In this document: in pieces, positions 46,093-55,375 of the stretch | Layout of the letters: each line of letters starts with the position of its first letter | Numbering within the stretch: the stretch's first letter is position 1 | Assembly: GCF_051846935.1 (NCBI RefSeq) | Contig: NZ_JBPYCS010000004.1 | Location: 105,904-169,903, forward strand | Direction: 5' to 3' | DNA from: JBPYCR01 sp051846935 | GTDB lineage: Bacteria > Bacillota > Bacilli > Bacillales > Amphibacillaceae | Length of the DNA stretch: 64,000 nt | Made by a program: the position numbers and the translations under genes | Notes under the pieces: model-generated | Told to the model about the DNA's origin: nothing | What the model saw: only the letters and a program-made list of their open reading frames with translations | Database searches by the model: none

Positions 46093-47145
46093 TTAGTTGG
46101 CTACTTCTTCAATCTTATCCTTGATTTTCTGAAGTAATTCTAACTGTTCTGGCTCTCCATATGCTTCCTCGTGGAAAGGAACAGATACCTCTTTAAATTG
46201 TTCAATTTCTTCTTCTGTTAATTTGTAATAATTAACACCTGAATCAATTATATTTTGACGAAATTCATCTTCAGTTTCGACAAGCGCTTTTCTAGCAGCT
46301 TCTTTTCCAGCTTTTTCAGCTTCTTGTACAAGACCTTGAACTTCTTCTGAAAGTCCTTCGTACCAACCTTTGTTCGCCATAAATAAATAGGTCATCGTTC
46401 CATGATAGCTTTCAATAACGTAATCCTGTACTTCATGATAATTGTTTAAGTATATCGATTGAAGCGGGTTTTCCTGTCCATCTACAACACCTTGTTGCAA
46501 TGAATTGTAAACCTCCGCATATTCAATCATTGTAGGGTTTGCACCCCACAGCTTATATTGGCCTTCTAATAGCGGTGAAGACATAACACGCATCTTCAAT
46601 CCTTTAAAATCATCAGGACCATGTATTTCCTTGTCACCTGTTGTAAAGAGCTTGTACCCTCCAGGCCAAAAACCTAGCCCTTTAAATCCACCTTGCTCCA
46701 ATGTAGCTAAAATATCATCGCCAACCTCACTATCTAACACAGCATACATTTGCTCTGCATCAGCTGGCCATAAATAAGGAAGATCAACGACTTTAACATC
46801 ATCAACAAATGGTGTAACGAACGCAGATGGTTGCATCGTAATATCAATTTCACCTACTTGCGTTTGTTCAATTTGTTCTCTTAAACTTCCAAGCTGTGAA
46901 GCAGGAAAAAGCTCTACTTCCACTTTTCCTTCTGATGCTTCTTCAATATGTTCCTTAAAAGCAGCAGCACCCGCATGCTCTGGACTTTCCAATGGCTGAT
47001 TATGACTTAAAGTAATTGATATTACTTCACCATCAGTAGCCGCTTTCTCTTCATCCTTGTCACTTGCATCGTTGCCTCCACCGCATGCAGCAAGAACGAG
47101 TACAGTTAGCATAGCTGCAAAAACTAAAGCTCTTTTGATGTTCAT
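46093..47145 (-). CDS. dctP: TRAP transporter substrate-binding lipoprotein (DctP)
   Basis: Extracellular binding protein (350 aa) anchored as a lipoprotein (LAAC, Cys21). The DctP fold is shown by LSHNQPLESPEHAGAAAF, GLKMRVMSSPL (the Arg normally forms a salt bridge to the ligand carboxylate) and YNSLQQGVVDGQENP. So the ligand is an organic acid; by context orotate or a carbamoyl amino acid is possible. First TRAP gene, 160 bp after the PucR gene; a cre-like palindrome lies between. Confidence 0.92.
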   Translation of the reverse strand: MNIKRALVFAAMLTVLVLAACGGGNDASDKDEEKAATDGEVISITLSHNQPLESPEHAGAAAFKEHIEEASEGKVEVELFPASQLGSLREQIEQTQVGEIDITMQPSAFVTPFVDDVKVVDLPYLWPADAEQMYAVLDSEVGDDILATLEQGGFKGLGFWPGGYKLFTTGDKEIHGPDDFKGLKMRVMSSPLLEGQYKLWGANPTMIEYAEVYNSLQQGVVDGQENPLQSIYLNNYHEVQDYVIESYHGTMTYLFMANKGWYEGLSEEVQGLVQEAEKAGKEAARKALVETEDEFRQNIIDSGVNYYKLTEEEIEQFKEVSVPFHEEAYGEPEQLELLQKIKDKIEEVAN

Positions 47146-47267
47146 TTATCCTTCCCCCTCGTTTCTTTTCCTTACAAATTGTAATCTAATTTTGCGGAAA
47201 AATCACTAATAATAACTTAACATTAATTATAATTTATTTTCTGAAGATTGGAATGTCACAATGGTAC

Positions 47268-47287
47268 AAATTAAAGCGCTTTAATTT
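47268..47287. promoter_or_regulatory. Perfect 20-bp palindrome, cre-like operator
   Basis: AAATTAAAGCGCTTTAATTT is a perfect palindrome 120 bp upstream of dctP. Its centre TTAAAGCGCTTTAA differs from the ideal CcpA site TGAAAGCGCTTTCA at only two symmetric positions. It could bind CcpA or the PucR-type regulator; both are inference. Confidence 0.6.
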
Positions 47288-47308
47288 AGCTAATAAGACA
47301 AATGAGTA

Positions 47309-48913
47309 TTAGTTATCTTCCTCTTTAAATTGAAGCAACTCAAAAATTTTTAACCCTAAAAATAAACTTGTTTTTTCCTCTGTCTTTCGTATGTGATAAC
47401 CTGTAAGCTCTTCTACTCTTTTAAGACGATATTTTAACGTATTAACATGGATAAACAATGCGTTAGCCGTATCCTTTAACGACTCATTACAAAGAAAGTA
47501 CATTTTTAAAGTTTTAATTAATTCTTTTTTTGGATCCTGGTCGACTAGTCTTCCAATCGTATCTTCATAAAACTCCTCTAGCTCTTTTTGGCCTAATAGC
47601 GGACTTAACAAGCGAAAAGCACCTAATTGATCATAATAAATAATATCCTCTTGTACTTGTAACGTTTTTGTAAGCTGAAGTGCTTGCTCAGCTTGAAAAA
47701 AACTAGTCCGAATTCCTTTAGGTCCCGCACTCTGCTCTCCAACACCTAAAACGAAGTGTATATTCTTTCTACAGTAATATCGAATTTGCTCCCATACGGC
47801 ATTACAAGTTGCATGAACATCTGCTTTATCTATAGGGACAATAATACAAATTAACCCTCTAATGACCCCTACTAAAACAGTTGGCCATTTTTTTTGGAGA
47901 ATCGTTTGTACTTCTATTTTATTTAGTTGCTTATCCTTTGAAAGAGATGCATCATTCAACTCGTGTACTTCCTCTAACAATATACAAACATACTGTTCTT
48001 CTCGATAAATTTCATAACGAGCGCCTCTTTCTACTAAATCCTGTTCCGTCAAGCTTTTATTAAATAGCAATTCCCTCATAAATTCATTTTTATACTGTTG
48101 TTCGACATCATACTTAACTTTTAATCGTAAAAACTCTAGCGAAACTAAGGTAGATGCTTTCTCTAATACAGCTAAATCCATTGCTAAATGATCATGCTTA
48201 ACAGCCCAACAAGTAATGTTCCCATAGTAATCGTTGTCAACAATTATTGGTGCTACAATGCACGGGACGACAACGTCACCATACGTACGTTCATAACGGA
48301 TCGGGCGCTTTATTACGGATAGCTCATGCTTTTGATCGTTTGATAACGTACATATATCTTTTTCAGGCTGTGGCGTTGGGATATATGAAAATTCGCTTTC
48401 AATTGTAACGATGTTTCGTGTAAGGTGGGCCATAGTTTTTACAAAAGCATTCAACCCTTGTGCATGCAATGAAATTTCTTGGAGCATGTTTGTGGCCTGT
48501 TCCAAGTTTTCTTGCAAAACTACTTTTTCATTAAAGATTTGATGCATAACTGGTGATAAAATATCTAAATATTTTACGTGCTCAGGAATTTGAATAACTG
48601 GAAATCCAAGTTTATTAGCGCTTTGAATAATAACATTTGGAATACCTTTCATTGATTCAAACGGTTTAATTGCTAGTGCGGAAGCTCCTGCATAATACAG
48701 TTGTTGAATTAACAAATTTTGCGCATCAGCATCGTCTTTAATTGCAAATAAAGACGTTAAAATTAATTCGCGTCCCTTTAACCATTTAACGATGTCTGGC
48801 ACTTCCATAATCGTAATATTTTCTACTACCTTGTCCAACCCTTCATGACCCGCTACAACTTCACATGCTCTAAATTTACCAAGTTTCATTGAATTGCGTA
48901 TGGATATACTCAT
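47309..48913 (-). CDS. PucR-family transcriptional regulator
   Basis: A 534-aa regulator: N-terminal PucR ligand domain (~8-130, ending near VKYLDILSPVMHQI), a central GGDEF-like region (~300-400) and a C-terminal HTH_30 (LKDTANALFIHVNTLKYRLKR). PucR proteins control purine and related nitrogen catabolism. The ATG at 48913 has GGGAGGT nine bases upstream; ten extra upstream codons are possible but without a site. Same strand as and directly ahead of dctPQM, so probably its regulator. Confidence 0.88.
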   Translation of the reverse strand: MSISIRNSMKLGKFRACEVVAGHEGLDKVVENITIMEVPDIVKWLKGRELILTSLFAIKDDADAQNLLIQQLYYAGASALAIKPFESMKGIPNVIIQSANKLGFPVIQIPEHVKYLDILSPVMHQIFNEKVVLQENLEQATNMLQEISLHAQGLNAFVKTMAHLTRNIVTIESEFSYIPTPQPEKDICTLSNDQKHELSVIKRPIRYERTYGDVVVPCIVAPIIVDNDYYGNITCWAVKHDHLAMDLAVLEKASTLVSLEFLRLKVKYDVEQQYKNEFMRELLFNKSLTEQDLVERGARYEIYREEQYVCILLEEVHELNDASLSKDKQLNKIEVQTILQKKWPTVLVGVIRGLICIIVPIDKADVHATCNAVWEQIRYYCRKNIHFVLGVGEQSAGPKGIRTSFFQAEQALQLTKTLQVQEDIIYYDQLGAFRLLSPLLGQKELEEFYEDTIGRLVDQDPKKELIKTLKMYFLCNESLKDTANALFIHVNTLKYRLKRVEELTGYHIRKTEEKTSLFLGLKIFELLQFKEEDN

Positions 48914-49161
48914 AACTGTAGTACCTCCCGAGTACGTTCCCAAGAATCAAGAAACGCTTCAATGTCATTCATTTTACCATGCACGGGAACGTATTTCGAA
49001 AAATATCACCTCAAAAGCAATTTTTATAAAAAAAGGTAATATTTTTCTTTGAAAATTTGCACCCTCCGAACTTGACTCAAGCAAATAGTATTATTATTGC
49101 AAGCGGACAAGCTTTCCGTTAAGCTTAAAAGAAATCAACTCGTATGTTAGGAGGCACCCTT

Positions 49162-49626
49162 TTGACTCAAACGCATTCATTAAATGAATTGGCTAAGGCC
49201 ATCTATACGATTAATCGCCATGCAAAGACTGCACCAGAACCACAGCATTTGTATTTTATAAAAAAAGAAGCGATCCATCGTTTATTAAAAGAAAAACGCG
49301 CAAAAAAAATGGGGCTGCATTTTTCTAAGCACCCAAAATTTAGTAATCAACATTCTACATTGCTTGTGAAAGTTGCGGATTATTATTTCCATATCCCCCC
49401 ATCTAAAGAGGATTTTAAATTCTTGACTCATTTAGGTGCACTCGATCAAAGCTTTCGAAACCCACAGACGAAAATGCCTCTCTCCTATGCAAAAAAGGTC
49501 ATCTACAGCTATATAGACTGGAAGCCGAAAAGGCAACCCTCCCCTTTTCGAAAAACGTATTCTTCGTCTTATTATACACCTTCCTCGTTAGGGAAAATGG
49601 AGTGGCCACCAAAACGGACAAATTAA
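49162..49626 (+). CDS. ykyB: YkyB family protein
   Basis: A 154-aa soluble protein, the same length as B. subtilis YkyB when the TTG at 49162 is used; GGAGG lies eight bases before it, inside the longer ATG reading from 49144. Conserved block YTINRHAKTAPEPQHLY and KMGLHFSKHPKFS; basic, Pro-rich C-terminus. Function unknown. Confidence 0.85.
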   Translation: MTQTHSLNELAKAIYTINRHAKTAPEPQHLYFIKKEAIHRLLKEKRAKKMGLHFSKHPKFSNQHSTLLVKVADYYFHIPPSKEDFKFLTHLGALDQSFRNPQTKMPLSYAKKVIYSYIDWKPKRQPSPFRKTYSSSYYTPSSLGKMEWPPKRTN

Positions 49627-49638
49627 CAATTAAAAGTT

Positions 49639-49676
49639 GAAAAGGTTCATACAAAACAAGCAGTGTGAACCTTTTC
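49639..49676. terminator. Convergent terminator after ykyB
   Basis: GAAAAGGTTCA and TGAACCTTTTC form an 11-bp stem around a 16-base loop, between ykyB and the convergent membrane protein gene. Confidence 0.65.
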
Positions 49677-49694
49677 AATACGTATTTATTTATA

Positions 49695-50024
49695 TTAGTG
49701 TGAAGTAAATTTTCGCTTAACCTGTAGGAATAAGTACCCTCCCACAACGAATAAGCCAAAAAAAGAAATGGCTTGCAAGATTATTTTTAAAAAGTAAACA
49801 TGAAACATTTCATTCATAACAATGAGCAGCAAATAAATAACGACAACAAATAAACTGCTAATAATATAAGTGATCATCTTTTGTAGTTTTTGACTAATAA
49901 ACCAGTTAACCAACGGATAAAATAATAAGAAGAATATACACGTACTACTAAAGACAATGGCAAATATTAAATGTTCTTCTGTAATTCCTAAAGACGGGAA
50001 ATGCTCTGTCTTTATCCAACTCAT
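49695..50024 (-). CDS. Four-helix hypothetical membrane protein
   Basis: A 109-aa protein with three to four helices (about 18-42, 50-70, 78-102) and basic termini. No motif is recognised. The ribosome site (GGGCAG) is weak. Alone on the minus strand between ykyB and the Spo0E-like gene. Function unknown. Confidence 0.6.
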   Translation of the reverse strand: MSWIKTEHFPSLGITEEHLIFAIVFSSTCIFFLLFYPLVNWFISQKLQKMITYIISSLFVVVIYLLLIVMNEMFHVYFLKIILQAISFFGLFVVGGYLFLQVKRKFTSH

Positions 50025-50519
50025 AATTATCGACTGCCCTTTCCATAAACAAATAAATAAAATTTAAATATCGCTATTGCGTCAGTTGCTTTCCTTCTGC
50101 CATTCAAAATCATTCCTATATTTTCTTATGGAAGTATCTCTAGTTGTGCCTTAGCTTCTATTTTTCGCATTATTTCGATATATTATACTCTAGCTAAGTT
50201 TAAAAATTGCTTGTACCCCTTAAAAGTAACAGATTGTAAGTGTAGACATTAAAAAAACCCCTTACATCGTTATTAGAGCTCAACGATAAAGAGGAGATTG
50301 ATTCCATATTCGTCTATTAAATCCAATATTCTACTTTACAGATCGCACACCCTGCTTCTAAATAGAGTGATGCGAATTTCGGTAAAGTTCTCGTTAGCAA
50401 TTACTCGTTTCATCCCACCGGCCGTTTAAATGGTTCGTATACAACTGAATAAGAGCCTCATTAACTAACTTACTGAATATTACAAAAATAATTAGTGAGA
50501 GTAGGTTTACTCGGAAAAT
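50025..50519. other. Intergenic, nothing recognised
   Basis: About 500 bp of AT-rich sequence with many stops in all frames. No gene, repeat copy or convincing terminator found. Confidence 0.4.
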
Positions 50520-50696
50520 TTAACTACTTTTAGCTTTTGCCTTAACGTTCATCCGACTGTACAAGTTTAATAATTGATCAAGTCTTTGACTGACCTCTAT
50601 CGATTCCTCACTCGTAAAGCCCTTAGTAAAAGCGATTTCCGTCATTTGATTTCGTAATATTTCAATTTGTTTTAGTATCAAATCGTTGGAACCCAT
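50520..50696 (-). CDS. Spo0E-like aspartyl-phosphate phosphatase
   Basis: A 58-aa helical hairpin protein with the family signature VSQRLDQLLNLY (SxxLDxLLxxY; Ser near 36, Asp40) and a first helix ILKQIEILRNQM. Spo0E-type phosphatases dephosphorylate Spo0A~P and delay sporulation. GGGAG lies about 14 bases upstream of the ATG, a long spacing. It is a single short gene in an otherwise empty 0.9-kb stretch and is easily missed. Confidence 0.82.
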   Translation of the reverse strand: MGSNDLILKQIEILRNQMTEIAFTKGFTSEESIEVSQRLDQLLNLYSRMNVKAKAKSS

Positions 50697-50989
50697 AAAT
50701 GTAAAGGTTCACTCCCTCTATTAATATTAGTATACTCTAACATATTATCTTTGAAATACACAGTTTATTTACGACTTATGTCCTAGATATGTTATATTGT
50801 ACGTAACGAACATTTCATTACTTTATACAATATACATGTGAAAATGAACCTTGTCCATGTTTTTGTATGACAAAACCTAAGTTTATCTGTATATAATGCT
50901 ATTACCACATAAAATTGAATTCGAAACAAATTAAAGTCTATGCTACTATAGAATATGATTTACATACGCTGTTAGAGAGGATGTCATCA

Positions 50990-51514
50990 GTGAGTGAAAC
51001 AAAAAAGGATAATGAATGGATCGAATGGGGAAAAGCTATTGTTATCGCCCTCCTGCTTGCATTCTTTTTACGATCTTTTGTCTTTGCTACGTCGATTGTT
51101 GAAGGTGAAAGCATGGATCCCGCTCTTGAAGATGGGGAGAGGGTAATTTTCAATAAATTCATTTATATTATATCAGAACCTGACCGTGGTGACATCGTTA
51201 TTATAAAGCGGCCGCATAAAAATTATGTCAAACGGATAATCGCACTACCAGAGGAAACGATAGAAATGAAGGATCATGTTCTGTATATTAATGGTATCGA
51301 ACAAAAACAACCATTTATCACAGAATCAGCCAAGCTTCTTACGGGTAATTTCGGCCCAATTCAAGTACCTTCTCAAAGTTATTACGTTATGGGAGATAAT
51401 CGGGCGATTAGTAAGGACAGTAGGAATGGATTAGGCTTTATTGACAGAAATGAGATCATTGGCAGATCAGAATTCATTATTTACCCGTTTAAAGAATGGG
51501 AATTGACAAGATAA
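50990..51514 (+). CDS. sipT: Type I signal peptidase
   Basis: Membrane-bound serine protease (174 aa) that cleaves secretory signal peptides outside the membrane. One N-terminal helix (14-34), catalytic Ser41 in GESMDP and Lys81 in NYVKRIIALP, and the MGDNR box. The GTG at 50990 is chosen because AGAGAGG lies nine bases upstream; the ATG at 50981 touches that site. Which Bacillus Sip paralogue it corresponds to is not certain. Confidence 0.88.
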   Translation: MSETKKDNEWIEWGKAIVIALLLAFFLRSFVFATSIVEGESMDPALEDGERVIFNKFIYIISEPDRGDIVIIKRPHKNYVKRIIALPEETIEMKDHVLYINGIEQKQPFITESAKLLTGNFGPIQVPSQSYYVMGDNRAISKDSRNGLGFIDRNEIIGRSEFIIYPFKEWELTR

Positions 51515-51542
51515 ATTAACGAGGTTTATTTAATTTAAACAA

Positions 51543-51592
51543 ATTGGAAGCAAAGATCGATTATCGTTCAATCCTTTGCTTCCAATTTTTTA
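51543..51592 (+). terminator. Terminator after signal peptidase
   Basis: ATTGGAAGCAAAG and CTTTGCTTCCAAT form a 13-bp perfect stem followed by TTTTT; its end touches the stop of the convergent 26-residue peptide ORF. Confidence 0.85.
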
Positions 51593-51670
51593 CTCGTGAT
51601 CAAATAAACAATAACCGATATTTAGTGCTACAATTCCTAAACATACAATACTAAACGCAACTTCTAGCAT
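51590..51670 (-). CDS. Possible 26-residue single-helix membrane peptide
   Basis: Reads MLEVAFSIVCLGIVALNIGY then CLFDHE: one membrane helix with a short acidic tail. GAAGGGAGTG lies seven bases upstream of the ATG, a good site. No family is recognised; candidates include a small membrane modulator or a toxin-like peptide. Convergent with the signal peptidase gene. Confidence 0.5.
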   Translation of the reverse strand: MLEVAFSIVCLGIVALNIGYCLFDHE

Positions 51671-51835
51671 GAACGTGCACTCCCTTCTACAATCTTTTCC
51701 AACTATATTTTATAATAAATAACAGATCCTACTTACTTCCTCATATCATACCAATAATTTTTAACGAAATAAAGTTATTTATACAACTGAAATACAAGCA
51801 GCCCTATCCTTTCAGCCAAAACAGAGCGTATGTAA

Positions 51836-53770
51836 TTAATGCCGAAAGAACTTTGTTAATCGATGTGGCGGCAATGGCTTGCTGAAATAGAACCCTTGGA
51901 TCTCATCGCAATTTTCGTCGCGTAAGAAATTCAGCTGTTCGATTGTTTCTACGCCCTCAGCAATCACTTTCATATTCAAGGAATGGGACATATGGATAAT
52001 TGATTTTACAATCGCCTTATTCTGCTCCTGCTTTTCATCCATAAACATCTTGTCTATTTTCAACTTCGTTATCGGGAAAAAACTTAAATATTTTAATGAA
52101 GAATAGCCCGTTCCAAAATCATCGATAGATACACTAACCCCTAACTGTCGTAACGATTCAATTGTATCAAGAATATTTCGATCATTTGCCATTGCCATGC
52201 TTTCCGTTAATTCCAATTCTAAATATTGAGCTTCAAGCCCTGTTTCTTGCAAGATTTGCTTCGTTTTATTAACCAGATTCTTTTGATGAAATTGCTTTAC
52301 TGATAAGTTAACGCTAATAACAATTGGGTCAAACCCTTCATCCTGCCATCGTTTGTTCTGTTTACACGCTTCATTCATTACCCAATCACCAATCTCAATA
52401 ATAAGACCCGTTTTTTCAGCCAGCGGAATAAACTCCATCGGTGGAATATAACCTTTTATTGGATGCTTCCACCTTAACAAAGCTTCCATTCCAACAACTT
52501 TCTTCGTCTTAATGTTTTTTTGAGGCTGATAGTGTAATTCGAATTGACCTTTTTTTAATGCTTTGCGTAAATCATTTTCCATCATAAGCATTTGTTTAAA
52601 CCTTCGTGATATTGAAGCTTCAAAAACATGATAATTGTTGCGATGTTCTTCCTTCGTTACATACATGGCAGAGTTGGCGTGCTTAATTAAATCTTGAACA
52701 TTTCTACCGTGATTTGGGTAAATACTAATTCCAATACTAACGGAAATAACCATTTCATAACCAGAAATTTTTATCGGTGTTTCAAATTCAGAAATTAAAT
52801 GCTCGGCAAACTGTGTGACCATATTTACATCTCGGATATTTCGTTGCAAAACCAAAAATTCATCCCCACCCATACGAGCAATAAACGGATTCTGATCGGA
52901 AAAAGTACGTAAACGATTTGCACAAGCTTGTAATAATTTATCCCCAAAATCGTAACCTAATGTATCGTTTATTTCCTTAAAGTAATCCAAATCGATAAAA
53001 TGCACAGCAATTAATTCATCCGATAATTTTACGTGCTCGAGCGTCGCTTCTAATTCACTCATAAAATAATTCCGGTTCGGTAGCCCTGTTAATTCATCGT
53101 AATAGGCCATAAGTTCAATTTGTCGTTCATATTGGATCCGTTCTGAAATATCCTTTATAAATTCAACACGGATTACATCATCTTGAAAATACGATTGACC
53201 GATAACTTCTACATAAAAAGTTGTTCCATTCTTTTTTATACCGGTGTACTCATTCGCCTTTTTTACAATGCTATTATTTTTATAACGCTTTTTTCTAAAA
53301 AAAGTTGTCATCCTTTGACCCTTTACTTCTGCTTCCTTATAGCCGAACATACGGGCAAATGTTGCATCACAATCGATAATCTTTTCCCCGTCATGAATAA
53401 TCATGCCTTCTTCACTTGCTTCTATAAACGATTGAAAAAATCTATCTATTCCATTCATTTTATCTTTTAAAGACAGTTTTCGCACTATTAAACAATATTG
53501 TTCCTGTTCAATTTGCAATGATTTTACTTTCACCCAGCTGCCTAACTGTTTTTTCAATTCCAAAATGACGTTCACTTCTTTATGACCGATCACATCTGCA
53601 AAGTCCAGTAACTCATAAATGGATACGACCTTATTTGTCCCTAGATTAAATAACGTTCGAGCTGCATTATTTTTACGTAGAACGGTACCATCTTCATGGA
53701 CAAATAAGACTGCTTCATTTATCGCATTTAATACTTTGGTTTCAATTATATGATCGTGCTTTTTCCCCAT
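51836..53770 (-). CDS. PAS-GGDEF-EAL cyclic-di-GMP signalling protein
   Basis: A 644-aa soluble protein with two PAS-like domains (~12-95, ~115-215), a GGDEF domain (~220-380) and an EAL domain (~395-640). GGDEF is intact (RMGGDEF), so cyclase activity is possible, and EAL residues are intact (GMEALLRW, LELTESMAM, IDDFGTGYSSL, KIDKMFMD, IAEGVET), so phosphodiesterase activity is likely; net direction cannot be predicted. No membrane segments. Downstream of ktrD on the same strand with a 21-bp gap. Confidence 0.93.
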   Translation of the reverse strand: MGKKHDHIIETKVLNAINEAVLFVHEDGTVLRKNNAARTLFNLGTNKVVSIYELLDFADVIGHKEVNVILELKKQLGSWVKVKSLQIEQEQYCLIVRKLSLKDKMNGIDRFFQSFIEASEEGMIIHDGEKIIDCDATFARMFGYKEAEVKGQRMTTFFRKKRYKNNSIVKKANEYTGIKKNGTTFYVEVIGQSYFQDDVIRVEFIKDISERIQYERQIELMAYYDELTGLPNRNYFMSELEATLEHVKLSDELIAVHFIDLDYFKEINDTLGYDFGDKLLQACANRLRTFSDQNPFIARMGGDEFLVLQRNIRDVNMVTQFAEHLISEFETPIKISGYEMVISVSIGISIYPNHGRNVQDLIKHANSAMYVTKEEHRNNYHVFEASISRRFKQMLMMENDLRKALKKGQFELHYQPQKNIKTKKVVGMEALLRWKHPIKGYIPPMEFIPLAEKTGLIIEIGDWVMNEACKQNKRWQDEGFDPIVISVNLSVKQFHQKNLVNKTKQILQETGLEAQYLELELTESMAMANDRNILDTIESLRQLGVSVSIDDFGTGYSSLKYLSFFPITKLKIDKMFMDEKQEQNKAIVKSIIHMSHSLNMKVIAEGVETIEQLNFLRDENCDEIQGFYFSKPLPPHRLTKFFRH

Positions 53771-53791
53771 CGATGACCACTCCCTACCGTA

Positions 53792-55156
53792 TCAGCCGAT
53801 AATAATTTTCTCCTTAGGATAATGAACTTTGCCGTTTTGTTTGCGCGTTTTAAACGTAAGTAAAAAGGTTAAAATGCCCACTCTGCCAATAAACATTAAT
53901 ATCATTAAAATTATTTTGCTAAATGTCGTTAACTCACCCGTAATTCCTAAAGATAAACCAACTGTTCCAAATGCAGAGGTTACTTCAAACAAAAGCTTCA
54001 TAATCGGAAATGGCTCAACAATAAGTAAAATAAGCAAAGACGTAAATACGAACATTACCGCCATTAACGTTACAGTTACAGCTTTTAGTAAATCCTCATC
54101 GTATACTTCACGTTTAAATAGGCGGATACTCTTTCCACCTCTAGCATATGTAACTATAAAAATAACAACTAAAGCAAATGTTGTCGTACGAATCCCTCCC
54201 CCTGCACTGCTAGGAGAAGCTCCAATAAACATTAAAAAGGACATAAGTAAATGATTTTGTTCAGTGAGCATATTTACATCCATTGTAGATAAACCAGCAC
54301 TTCTCGTTGTAACGGACTGAAACAAGGAGTAAAACAAACTTTCATGCCATGGCTTTCCTGCAAAAAAGTGATTCATGTCAAGTAAATAAATAAGTATCGT
54401 TCCAATTACAATAAGAGAGAAAAATGTTGTCGTCGTTACTTTTGTAAACAAACTAAACCGCATATACTTCCTTTCTTCTCCCTTAGCAAGGACAAACTCC
54501 TTTACTTCAACCAACACAGGAAATCCGATTGCACCAAAAATAATAAGCAAAATATGCATCGTTTGAACAAAATAATCATCGTAATATAGATGCAGTGACT
54601 GCCCAGTAATGTCGAAGCCGCCATTTGTAATTGCACTAATCGTAGCGAAAAAGCTATGAAAAAAAGCTTCTTGAGCTGTAGAAAAGTATTTTAAATAATA
54701 AATGCCCAATACAATGAAAAAAATAAATTCGATAATAAATAATACGTAAATGATTTGAATAATAAGGCGGACCATGCCTTCAAAATTTGTTTGATTTTGA
54801 TCGGTCATAATTAAACGTCTTTCTTTTAAGCCGATTTTCTTTCCTAAAATAACCCAAATCAATGTACCAATTGCCATAACACCTACTGCACCTAATTGCA
54901 AAGTAATCGCGAGAAATAGTATACCTGTCGTACTAAGTGTATCTGCAACGGTTATTGTACTTAGTCCTGTCACGCTGAAGGCGCTTACGGCGGTAAACAA
55001 TATATCAATAAATGGGATATGTACTCCCTTTTGATGTGCAATTGGCAAAGCCAATAAAATGGTGGAAATTACAATCGCTATTAAATAAAAAAACAATAAA
55101 ATTTGAACCGGAGATAATCGATTAATCCATCGGACGAATGGATGTTGATTAAACAT
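53792..55156 (-). CDS. ktrD: Potassium uptake channel subunit KtrD
   Basis: Membrane subunit (454 aa) of a Trk/Ktr/HKT potassium system, with four pore repeats; filter-like segments are SAFSVTGLSTI, AISAITNGGFDITG, SVTTRSAGLSTMD and TSAFGTVGLSLG. Length fits B. subtilis KtrD (YkrM). It has no adjacent RCK gene; its likely partner is KtrC at 35402-36067. AAAAGGAG upstream of the ATG. Confidence 0.92.
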   Translation of the reverse strand: MFNQHPFVRWINRLSPVQILLFFYLIAIVISTILLALPIAHQKGVHIPFIDILFTAVSAFSVTGLSTITVADTLSTTGILFLAITLQLGAVGVMAIGTLIWVILGKKIGLKERRLIMTDQNQTNFEGMVRLIIQIIYVLFIIEFIFFIVLGIYYLKYFSTAQEAFFHSFFATISAITNGGFDITGQSLHLYYDDYFVQTMHILLIIFGAIGFPVLVEVKEFVLAKGEERKYMRFSLFTKVTTTTFFSLIVIGTILIYLLDMNHFFAGKPWHESLFYSLFQSVTTRSAGLSTMDVNMLTEQNHLLMSFLMFIGASPSSAGGGIRTTTFALVVIFIVTYARGGKSIRLFKREVYDEDLLKAVTVTLMAVMFVFTSLLILLIVEPFPIMKLLFEVTSAFGTVGLSLGITGELTTFSKIILMILMFIGRVGILTFLLTFKTRKQNGKVHYPKEKIIIG

Positions 55157-55375
55157 ACAAATGCTCCTTTTTTATATCGGATACAAACAGCTAATGCTTA
55201 AGGCAATTATAACAAAATGTATATCAATAATACCTGCTTTTTTTCGACATTTCTACTAAATCCCGATACAATTTACACAATGTATAAAAAGCAAGGAAAG
55301 CAAGAGGAAAAAGATAGTCCCAGAAAAACCTACAGTGACACGTCAAATTTTAATGCAATCATTTATTACAAAGGA

